Below, one piece after another: positions 10,350-18,245 of a DNA stretch of 57,535 nt. The translations under genes were made by a program, and so were the position numbers. The first letter of the stretch is position 1. The number at the start of each line of letters is the position of its first letter. The notes under the pieces are model-generated. The model did not search any database. It had not been told where the DNA came from and was given only the letters and a program-made list of their open reading frames with translations. The stretch covers positions 1 to 57,535 of the forward strand of contig NZ_JRPD02000013.1 of the NCBI RefSeq assembly GCF_000765805.2, in the 5' to 3' direction. Source of the stretch: Helicobacter muridarum (GTDB lineage Bacteria; Campylobacterota; Campylobacteria; Campylobacterales; Helicobacteraceae).

Positions 10350-10949
10350 ATGAAAAAATCAATTACAATCATCGGCGGTAGCATTGCTGGGCTAAGTGCG
10401 GCTTTGTTTTTTGCAGCAGCGAAAAATAATGAACTTGACTTTGACATCGTAGTTTTTGATGATAAAAAGGCAGATTTGAACGCAGCGGCAATTTATAATG
10501 TGCCATTTTTCCCTAAAGGCGCGAAAGCAGAGGAGATTTACACACATATTAAAGCCCAAATCGCTCCTATGCTTGCTGTGCGCTATATTGATTCAAGCGT
10601 TGTGGAAATTAGTGGGCAAAAAGGCAATTTTATCACAAAAGATAATGCAGGGAATGAGGTAAAATCAGATTATATTATCGTAGCCACAGGTGCTTCAAAG
10701 TGCGATATTAAGGGTTTAGAGGGATTTGTCAAGCCACATACTCTTATGCCAAAACCAAACAAAATCCGCCTTGAGACAAAAGAGCGACAAATGGTGAAAG
10801 AGGGGATTTATGCAGCGGGGCTTGTGAGCGGCGTTACAACTATGGTCGCTTGTGCTATGGGTAGTGCCAATGAGGCGGCGTGCGCGATTTTAAGCGACAT
10901 CAAAGGCACTCTTAGCGTGTATCACGACACGCCAACAAGCAGGGCATAA
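10350..10949 (+). CDS. Small FAD-dependent, thioredoxin-reductase-like oxidoreductase
   Basis: A 199-residue flavoprotein. It starts with the GGSIAGLSAA dinucleotide-binding loop for FAD, has the second FAD motif (IIVATGAS, about residues 110-117) and the C-terminal GIYAAGLVSG motif of the thioredoxin-reductase superfamily. It lacks the NADPH domain and the redox CxxC, so it is not a thioredoxin reductase. Short relatives are annotated only as FAD/NAD(P)-binding proteins. An AAGGAG site lies ahead of the ATG. It stands alone, convergent with the Rrf2 regulator. The substrate is unknown. Confidence 0.75.
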   Translation: MKKSITIIGGSIAGLSAALFFAAAKNNELDFDIVVFDDKKADLNAAAIYNVPFFPKGAKAEEIYTHIKAQIAPMLAVRYIDSSVVEISGQKGNFITKDNAGNEVKSDYIIVATGASKCDIKGLEGFVKPHTLMPKPNKIRLETKERQMVKEGIYAAGLVSGVTTMVACAMGSANEAACAILSDIKGTLSVYHDTPTSRA

Positions 10950-11054
10950 TCTTTTGCATTCTTATTGATTGCATTCCATACTCCAAAGGAGCGAATGCGA
11001 GATTTATATAAAATGCGTAAAAGTGGGCTTCCTTAAAAACCTCTAAAAACCCTA

Positions 11055-11540
11055 TCACAAAGGCAAATTTTGCAATTTTTCCAATAAGTCGCTCAATTTT
11101 ACCTTTGCAAGATAGGATTCTAAAGCAATTTGTGCTTCCTCAAAAGAAGAATCTAAGATAAGATGGATATTTTTACCCAGAGGGCAAAGCCCACTAGCAT
11201 TAGCGTGAAACTTAAAAAGCTTATTTTTACCATCAATCCCTTTGCCACTCATAGATTGCACGGCATTAAAAATATCTAAAAGGCTTATGTCTTGCGGATT
11301 TTTGCTTAGCACACTCCCCCCACTGCCTCTTGCTACACTCACAAGCCCTGCGGTTTTAAGTTGAGAGAGGATATTGCGGATAATCACGCTATTAACACCC
11401 ACAGAATCCGCCAAAGCCTCGCTTGTCATTTTTTTGCAATGTGCTTTGTTAGCATTGATATTCATCACAGAATCCTCATTGAAAAACTCCAAACATAAAC
11501 AGATATGGATAGCGATACTAAAGCGTGAGGGGATTTGCAT
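11055..11540 (-). CDS. Rrf2-family transcriptional regulator
   Basis: About 161 residues from the ATG at 11540, chosen because AAAGGAG lies five bases upstream; a longer reading to 11567 has no such site. The N-terminal winged helix (SRFSIAIHICLCLEF, then ALADSVGVNSVIIRNILSQLKTAGLV) and the RGSGG wing are typical of Rrf2. Only one cysteine (in GLCPLG) lies in the region where Fe-S members such as IscR and NsrR have three, so it more likely belongs to the redox- or thiol-sensing YwnA/HypR-like branch. It faces away from the P450 relic across a region with two matching palindromes, probably its own operators. Confidence 0.82.
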   Translation of the reverse strand: MQIPSRFSIAIHICLCLEFFNEDSVMNINANKAHCKKMTSEALADSVGVNSVIIRNILSQLKTAGLVSVARGSGGSVLSKNPQDISLLDIFNAVQSMSGKGIDGKNKLFKFHANASGLCPLGKNIHLILDSSFEEAQIALESYLAKVKLSDLLEKLQNLPL

Positions 11541-11579
11541 TTTACTCCTTTGGTTAGTTTGCACCATTATAGCATAAGC

Positions 11580-11651
11580 TTGTAATGCTTTACATTACAA
11601 CTAAACTGCGTTACAATCCCAAACTTTATATTGTAATATATTTTATTACAA
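11580..11651. promoter_or_regulatory. Twin palindromic operators near Rrf2 gene
   Basis: Two perfect inverted repeats with the same design: TTGTAATG-N5-CATTACAA at 11580-11600 and TTGTAATA-N5-TATTACAA at 11631-11651. Their starts are 51 bp apart, about five helical turns. A half-site GTTACAA lies between them (about 11610). They sit just upstream of the Rrf2 gene, as expected for autoregulation. Confidence 0.7.
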
Positions 11652-11694
11652 TTAGCCAAAAATGATTCTATGGGCTTTGGGATAAAAGAGTTTA

Positions 11695-12247
11695 TTGACT
11701 AGATATGAGACTATAAATTTTCTTAATAACTGGAGGGCAAATTTTAGCCAAAATATTTGCAAAGAGTTAGTTCATAAATTTTTTAATAGTGAGGTTTTTT
11801 TGACAGATTCTCACAAAATATCTCATCATTCATTTTTAGTTAGTGCATTTTTACCACAAACCCCTATTTATTACAATGATATTCCAAATAATCTCGCACA
11901 TAATAAATTACTCTTTTTTCCTTCATTGTGGGATTTATTGCTTAGGGATAAAAGCATTCTTAATAGCACAATTGATGAGCTTTTAAGGCTAACGAATTTA
12001 GGTACAACTTCTACCTTTCCTAGAATCACAACAGCAGATATAGATCTTTCCTCTTTTATTCTTCCAAAAGATAGTGTCGTCTATGCAGATGTCTTTTTAG
12101 CCAATAGAGACCCTTTAATTTTTGACAATCCATTTATAGATAAATCCTTTTAGAAAACATAAGCAACATTTTCAATTTGGGCGAGGTGTTCATAGCTGTA
12201 TGGGGCAGAATTTTGTAAAGCTTGAAGCCCAAATCGTAAGGGAATAA
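11695..12247 (+). pseudogene. Cytochrome P450 relic
   Basis: The open part (11695-12153) reads like the C-terminal half of a P450: IDELLRL (the ExxR helix region), TFPRITT, and the ANRDPLIFDNPF meander. The frame then breaks. Read one frame over, about 12160-12247 gives the haem-binding loop FGRGVHSCMGQNF (Cys codon 12197-12199), FVKLEAQI and a stop. The N-terminal half is missing or unrecognisable, so the enzyme is dead. P450s are unusual in Helicobacter but do occur. The following MFS exporter may once have belonged to the same unit. Confidence 0.7.
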
Positions 12248-12333
12248 ACTTGATAAAACAAGTTTTGTGGGATAATGGGATTATCTTACACAGACCCCAA
12301 AATATCCCTATTACTAGATTTTAAGGAGTTATA

Positions 12334-13854
12334 ATGAATTGCATTCTTTTGTTGATTTTACTTGCTGTATTTGTCGTGCCTAGCTCAATTTCTGGCACAG
12401 CCATAGCCTTGCCCTATATTGCACAATCTCTTGGAAGTGAATCTTTGCTTTTACAATGGGTTGTCAATAGCTTCAATCTCTGCTTTGCGTGCTTCACGCT
12501 CATCTGGGGCACACTAAGCGATAAATTAGGTGCGAAAAACTGCCTTATTACAGGAGTAGGAATCTATCTGCTAGGCTCAATACTCTCATTCCTTGCTCCT
12601 AGCTTATTTTGGCTAGATATTGGCAGGGCTTGTGCTGGGATTGGCGGAGCGAGTATTTTTGCCTGTGGCAGCGCGATTTTAATCCGCGACTTTGAAGATG
12701 AAAAACGCATTAAAACCTTTGCGTTTTTTGGCACAACTGCAGGGCTTGGCATTACTTTAGGACCCACAATTAGCGGATTCCTCATTGATATTTTTGCATG
12801 GAGGGCGATATTTGCCTTTCATTTTCTCACGCTTTTGTGTGTTTTACTCCTCTCTCCTGTGTTGCCACAAGATTCACAAAAGCAACGCACAAGCTTTGAT
12901 ACACTTGGTGCAATTCTTTTTATTGCCTTTATGTCAAGCTTTATGTTTTTCATCACGCAAATCCACGCTTTTAAAGAACCTCAAACGCTTGGAATCTTAG
13001 CCTTTTGTGTGTTAAGTGGGATAGCTTTTTTAATAAGGGAGAGAAATTTACACTATAAAAACATTGCACCAAATCCCACATCAAATCTAAGTATTCCTCA
13101 ACCCCTCTTAGACTTTGAAGTGCTTAAAAATACGCAATTTTTGGGCTTTAGTCTTGTAACAGTTATTGCTGGATTTAGCTTTGTCGTGCTACTGACTTAT
13201 TTTCCTACTTTTCTCTCCATAAGCTTTGGGCTTTCTGCTTCTATTTCTGGGCTTTTTATGCTCTCCCTCACTACGCCTATGCTCTTTTGCCCCATTCTTG
13301 CAGGGAGAACGCTAAATAAAGGGGTTAATTCTAAATCTCTAGCTATTGCAATGTCTTTAATGATGAGTTTAGGAATCTTTGTGCTTTTACTTATCTTGCA
13401 TACTCTAAGTGGTGCTATGCTACAAATCATAACACTTTTAATGCTTTTTATCATCGGCTGTGGTATGGGGCTACACGCTGGGGCGATTGATGGATTAGCT
13501 CTTGGGAGTATAGAATCTACTAAAAGTGGCTTAGGTGCGGGAGTGCTTAATTCCTTGCGTTTAGGAAGTGAAGCAGTGGGAGTAAGCCTCTATGGTGCGC
13601 TTATGGTGGTGTTTATCACTGCAAGCCTTTCTCATTCTGTGGATTCTGTGGATAATGGAGATTCTTTATACCCTCTTGTGGAGAGTATCGCAAGTGGAAA
13701 TCTTGGTTTGATTGAAAATTCGCAGATTTTAGCAAATGCCTCCTCTATCTATCTGCAATCTTTTTCTTATACATTAGGAATCTTAGGAGCTTTGAGTTTT
13801 GCTTTAACTCTAGGCGTTTGGAGATTACTTAAGAGGAGACAAGAAGCGGTGTAG
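12334..13854 (+). CDS. MFS multidrug exporter, EmrB/QacA-like
   Basis: A 506-residue membrane protein with about 14 hydrophobic helices, the layout of the DHA2 drug:proton antiporters. Near the N-terminus it has the 'WVVNSFNLCFACFTLIWG' helix 2 and the motif A loop DKLGAKN; motif C (GLGITLGPTISG) is in helix 5. Such proteins expel drugs, dyes or bile-like compounds from the cytoplasm. The ATG follows AAGGAG by six bases. It lies downstream of the P450 relic and the Rrf2 region, which may regulate it, though no matching palindrome lies directly ahead of it. Confidence 0.85.
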   Translation: MNCILLLILLAVFVVPSSISGTAIALPYIAQSLGSESLLLQWVVNSFNLCFACFTLIWGTLSDKLGAKNCLITGVGIYLLGSILSFLAPSLFWLDIGRACAGIGGASIFACGSAILIRDFEDEKRIKTFAFFGTTAGLGITLGPTISGFLIDIFAWRAIFAFHFLTLLCVLLLSPVLPQDSQKQRTSFDTLGAILFIAFMSSFMFFITQIHAFKEPQTLGILAFCVLSGIAFLIRERNLHYKNIAPNPTSNLSIPQPLLDFEVLKNTQFLGFSLVTVIAGFSFVVLLTYFPTFLSISFGLSASISGLFMLSLTTPMLFCPILAGRTLNKGVNSKSLAIAMSLMMSLGIFVLLLILHTLSGAMLQIITLLMLFIIGCGMGLHAGAIDGLALGSIESTKSGLGAGVLNSLRLGSEAVGVSLYGALMVVFITASLSHSVDSVDNGDSLYPLVESIASGNLGLIENSQILANASSIYLQSFSYTLGILGALSFALTLGVWRLLKRRQEAV

Positions 13855-13978
13855 GCGATTTAGCAACGCTCCGCGTAAAATGGCAAAGTGCGCTCTCAAT
13901 GCGATTTTTAAAGAGGGCAGACACTTTAACACAAGCAAGGCAAGTATGAAAAAATGGATTGAGGAATTAGGAGCGTAG
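13846..13978 (+). pseudogene. Unrecognised C-terminal gene fragment
   Basis: Overlapping the end of the MFS gene in another frame is a short open stretch that reads NAPRKMAKCALNAIF and ends KKWIEELGA before a stop at 13976-13978. Base use looks coding, but there is no ribosome site and I do not recognise the family. It may be the tail of a gene whose front was deleted. Confidence 0.3.
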
Positions 13979-14073
13979 CCTCTGCATTTATAAGTCCTAA
14001 CGCATAGCTTTGATGTGCGGTAAGGTAGATTTGTTTTAAGCTTTCTTGCATAAGTTGTTAAGTGGAAGTTTGG

Positions 14074-14079
14074 TATAAT
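14074..14079 (+). promoter_or_regulatory. -10 box of hsdM promoter
   Basis: An extended -10, TTTGGTATAAT, ending 30 bases before the hsdM ATG. The same string stands ahead of the fused R-M gene (28268) and the esterase relic (33821). Confidence 0.6.
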
Positions 14080-14109
14080 CTTGCATTTTATGTAGAGCAA
14101 AGGAATGCA

Positions 14110-16043
14110 ATGGCAAGAAATGAAGTGGAAACAGATTCTTGGGTAAGAGATTTGTTAAAAGAGGCACAAATACCCTTTAAAGAACAAAAAGGTGGCACTG
14201 AGGAGCTAGATAATGCTTTTAAACTGCTTCTAAAGCCCTTAATGGCAATGCAGGGTATCCAGATTTTTGCTCAGTAGTAAAAGATTTTGTATTTGTCTTT
14301 GAAAACAAAGCGGATATAAACAAACATTGTAAATTAGATTCTAAAGATTGCATTGATTTAGAAAATAAGGACTCGGTTCAGGGTTATGCTGTTAATGGTG
14401 CAATTCATTATGGTAAGCATTTAGCAAAGCACACAAATTTTAAGAAAATCATCGCCATAGCTGTAAGTGGGAATGAAAAGCGGCATAAAATTACACCTTA
14501 TTTCATTAATGAAAAAGGTTTTGTAACAAAAGATTTAAAAGAGTTAGAAGATTTTATCGTTTTTAATGAAGACAATATCGAGGAATATTACACAAAAGAG
14601 ATTTTAAAAGAGCAGACCGATAGGGAAAAAACCACACAAGAAATCATTAAAGACGCTGCGACTTTACACGAAGATTTGCGAAATTATGGCTCACTCACAG
14701 ACCAATCTAAACCTTTAATTGTTTCAGGCATACTTCTAGCTTTAGAAGAGATAAAGCACAAAAATTTTGATATAGAGCGATTAAATGGTGATAGAAACAA
14801 AACTGATGGGCAAAAAATATATGAAGCTATTGGCGATAACTTAAAACGCGCAAATGTCCGCCCAGAAGTAAAAAAAGACAAGCTTTTATCGCAGTTTTCA
14901 CTTATTAAAGACACACTAAAGATTAATGAAACAAATAGCAAGTTAGGCAAAACACCCTTAAAGCATTACACAGAGTTTCTCCATAAGCATATTTATCAAA
15001 ATATCAAATATACACAAACAAGCGAAGATATTTTAGGCAGATTTTATAGTGAATTTATGAGTTATTCAGGTGGTGATGGGCAAACTCTAGGTATTGTGCT
15101 AACCCCTAAGCATATTTGCGAACTCTTTTGTGATTTGGCAGATTTAAAGCCCGATGATATTGTATTTGACCCTTGCTGTGGCACGGCTGGATTTTTAATC
15201 GCTGCTATGCACAATATGCTTTCGAAGGTTACAGATAGCACACAAAGACAACAGATTAAAGAAAATCAACTCTTTGGCATAGAAGACCAAAGCTATATGT
15301 TTTCTATCGCTACAACAAATATGATTTTACGCGGAGATGGCAAGAGTAATTTAGACAATAAAGATTTTCTAAAACAAAATCCCGCTGAATTGCAAAAAGA
15401 AATATCCGCAACGATTGGAATGATGAATCCACCTTATTCACAAGGAAGTAAGGCAAATCCAAATTTGTATGAAATCGCATTTTGTGAGCAGCTTTTAGAT
15501 TCTCTAGTGAAAAAGGCAAAAGGTATTGTCATAATTCCCCAAAGTGCGGTTACAGGAAAGAGTAAAGAGGAAAAAGCCATTAAGGCAAATATCTTAAAGA
15601 AACATACTTTAGAAGGTGTTATAACATTAAATAAAAATACCTTTTATAATGTAGGGACAAACCCTTGCATAGCAATTTTTACTGCTGGGATTCCACATTC
15701 TAAAGATAAAATTTGCAAATTTATAAATTTTGAAAATGATGGTTTTGAAGTGCAAAAGCATAAGGGCTTAGTGGAGACAATCCACGCAAAAGATAAAAAG
15801 GCACATTTGCTTAAAGTCTGGCGAGATGAAATGGAAGCAGAATCTAAATTTTGTGTTAAAACAACCATAGAGGCAGAAGATGAGTGGTTACATAGTTTTT
15901 ATTATTTTAATGATGAGATTCCAAAATACGAAGACTTTGATAAGACAATGGCGGATTATCTTACCTTTGAATTTAATATGATAACGCACGGCAGGGGATA
16001 CTTGTTTGGGCTAAATGATGAGAAGTTGCAAGATGGGGAGTAA
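14110..16043 (+). CDS. hsdM: Type I R-M methylase subunit HsdM, one-base frameshift near 14221
   Basis: The start at 14110 has an AAAGGA site. The first 38 or so codons read on to NAFK, then the frame fails at the TTTTAAA run (14217-14223) and stops at 14275-14277. Adding one A restores a continuous frame (TASKALNGNAGYPDF onwards) to 16043, which includes the 14676-16043 stretch. The protein has the N-terminal domain common in these HsdMs, then the N6-adenine methylase core with DPCCGTAGFL (SAM binding) and NPPY (catalysis). HsdM with HsdS methylates the bipartite site. The shift could be real, contingency-like or an assembly error. hsdS follows after four bases. No hsdR is present in the window. 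Confidence 0.82.
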
Positions 16044-16047
16044 AACA

Positions 16048-17183
16048 ATGAATGAGAGTTTAGAATCTATAAAATGGGGGGAGTTTAAACTCTCTTTATT
16101 TTTGAAAAACTATCACGGAAAAAGACTTGTTGAAAGAGATAGAAAACAAGGTAAAACTCCTTTACTTACAGCAGGAGAGGCAAATAATGGTGTCGCTTCA
16201 TTTATTGGCAACGAGTCTATGCAAAAATATAAGGATTTTATTTCTATTGATATGTTTGGTAATGCTTTTTATCATCCCTATAAAGCCACAGGAGATGATA
16301 ATATTTATTTTTTTGTTAATGAGAAATTATCATTTTATGTGAAACTCTTTTTTGTTTCTTGTATCAATAAACAAAAAAGTAAATTTTCGTATGGAAAACA
16401 ATTTAGACAGCAAAATGCAGATTCTTTAAAAATTATACTCCCTTTAGATTCCAACAATCAACCAAATTATGCTTTTATGGAATCTTTCATGCGTGAGCTA
16501 GAGAAAAAACATTTAGAAAAAATCATAGCTTATTATCAAAACAAACTTGCAGAGTCTATCGGGGGGGGGGGGTAATATCCTTTGATTATAAAGAATATAA
16601 GGGCTTTAGTGCTAATCCTAAATCCCTGTTAAATGAGGATTTGAGTCATAAAAACAATAGGTTAAGTTTAAAATCTGTGCAGTGGCGAGAATTTGTTGTG
16701 GGGGAGAATTTTACAATAACGAATTCAAAACCTTATCATAAAAATAATTTGAAATTAGGAAAGGGAAAAATTCCCTATATCACAAGAACTTCTTTTAGTA
16801 ATGGTTTAGAGGATATTGTAGAAAATGAAAATTTCTCTCTAAATCCAAAAGACACGATTAGTTTAGGTGCAGAAAATGCAGATTTTTTCTATCAAGGTAT
16901 AGAATACATTACAGGCAATAAAATGTATTATCTTGGTAATGAAAGAATTAACAGATATATAGGGTTATTTATCACACAAACCTTGCGAAAGAGTATTGAA
17001 AATTGTGGTTTTGGATACGGGAAAGGCTTAACGGGAACGAGATTGCACAATAGAAAAGTCTTACTACCCATAGATTCTAATGGCAATCCACATTGGGAAT
17101 TTATGGAATCTTTTATGCGTGAGTTAGAATCTAAACATCTTAAAGCTATCCTTGCCTACTATCAACAAAAGCAAGTAAGATAA
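16048..17183 (+). CDS. hsdS: Type I specificity subunit HsdS, two half-subunits joined by a poly-G tract
   Basis: The first half (16048-16575) is one target-recognition domain ending FMESFMRELEKKHLEKIIAYY, the conserved dimer helix. The second half (open from about 16573 to 17183) is another recognition domain ending in almost the same helix. Between them is a run of 12 G (16561-16572). With 12 G, translation stops right after four glycines, giving a single-domain subunit. With 13 or 10 G, both domains join into a full-length HsdS of about 378 residues. HsdS decides which sequence HsdM methylates, so tract length would switch between a half-subunit (which could dimerise) and a two-domain form with different specificity. 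Confidence 0.85.
16561..16572 (+). repeat. Poly-G tract (12 G) between hsdS recognition domains
   Basis: Twelve G followed directly by TAA in the first frame. One extra G opens the frame into the second recognition domain. Confidence 0.9.
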
Positions 17184-17216
17184 ATTTTGTATCCCCCATA
17201 TTCTTTCAAGCTCCCC

Positions 17217-17247
17217 TTGACAAACACTTAGTGGTATGCTTTATAAT
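17217..17247 (+). promoter_or_regulatory. MerR-type promoter upstream of acetyltransferase
   Basis: TTGACA (17217-17222), a 19-bp spacer beginning AACACTTAGTGG, and TATAAT (17242-17247). It matches the promoters at 2175, 3643, 38513 and 51342(-). Confidence 0.75.
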
Positions 17248-17285
17248 TATGCAATCTCATTGTAGATTCTAAAAAAGGAGAGAAT

Positions 17286-17904
17286 ATGAAACCAACCTTT
17301 AGCCCAAGAAGCACACCCGCACCACGCACCAATCGCGATATTTTCACGCGCGATTTGGCAGGGGAGCTTATAGATATGAATGACCCCGAGTTTGAGAAAA
17401 TTAAAGCAGTGATTTTAGAGACAACTACGCTTACAAGTGAGCTAAATAGCGCACACCATAGCCCAGAGAGAGCGCGGGAGATTTTCTCTCAAATCATCGG
17501 GCAGGAGGTAGATTCTAGCACTTGGATTATTCCGCCTTTTTATGTGGATTATGGCAAAAATATCAAGGTGGGCAAAAATTTCTTTATGAATCAATGCTGC
17601 ACCTTTATGGATAGGGGTGGAATCACAATCGGCGATGATGTCTTTATCGCGCCAAAGTGCAATCTCACAACGATTAACCACGACTTTGACCCCCTATAAT
17701 CGCCAAGCGACTTTTTGTAAGCCCATAACAATCGGCAATCGCGTGTGGGTAGGCATAGGCGTAACGATTTGCCCGGGTGTGAGTATCGGGGATAATAGCA
17801 TAATCGCCGCTGGAAGTGTCGTAACCAAAGATGTCCCGCCTAATGTCATTGTCGGGGGCAACCCCGCAAAAGTGCTAAAAACACTAGAGGGCTATGAGGA
17901 ATAA
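17286..17904 (+). pseudogene. Sugar O-acetyltransferase (hexapeptide family), one-base frameshift
   Basis: A trimeric left-handed beta-helix acetyltransferase related to maltose/galactoside O-acetyltransferases, which use acetyl-CoA in the cytosol. The front part (17286-17699) includes a helical N-terminus and hexapeptide repeats ([23 protein letters not shown]) ending at the active-site NHDFDP. A CCCCC run near 17689-17693 then shifts the frame; with one C fewer, the sequence continues [20 protein letters not shown] to the end [13 protein letters not shown] at 17904. All expected parts are present, so the lesion is recent or an assembly error. The start has an AAGGAG site and a MerR-type promoter. 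Confidence 0.8.
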
Positions 17905-17984
17905 GCGAAAATAACAAGTTAAATAGTTTATCTTTGAAATAGCCCTACTGCAACATATAAGGTATCATAGCTTTATATCTATTA

Positions 17985-18218
17985 ATGTTATCGCTTAGTG
18001 AAGAAGTGCAAAGGGAAAAAGTATTTAGAGAAAACATAAAAAATTATACTAAAGATTATGATTTTAAAGAAATAATCACAAAACAGCACTTAGAAACTAA
18101 TATCAAAAACGCTAAAGAAATTAATAGCCAAAATAAAAAACAAAGACAAACCCCTTATACAGAAGTGGTGGATTTGGTAGAGAGATTGCAGGAGTTGGTA
18201 GGGGATAAGAATAGTTAA
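17985..18218 (+). CDS. Small hypothetical protein upstream of RloC-like gene
   Basis: A 77-residue, lysine- and glutamate-rich, mostly helical reading frame ending 27 bases before the RloC-like gene. There is no convincing ribosome site before its ATG and I do not recognise it. It may be the tail of a lost larger gene, for example of an hsd operon, or a small partner of RloC. Confidence 0.4.
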   Translation: MLSLSEEVQREKVFRENIKNYTKDYDFKEIITKQHLETNIKNAKEINSQNKKQRQTPYTEVVDLVERLQELVGDKNS

Positions 18219-18245
18219 GCTTATCTTGGTGGATAGGAGGAGAAA

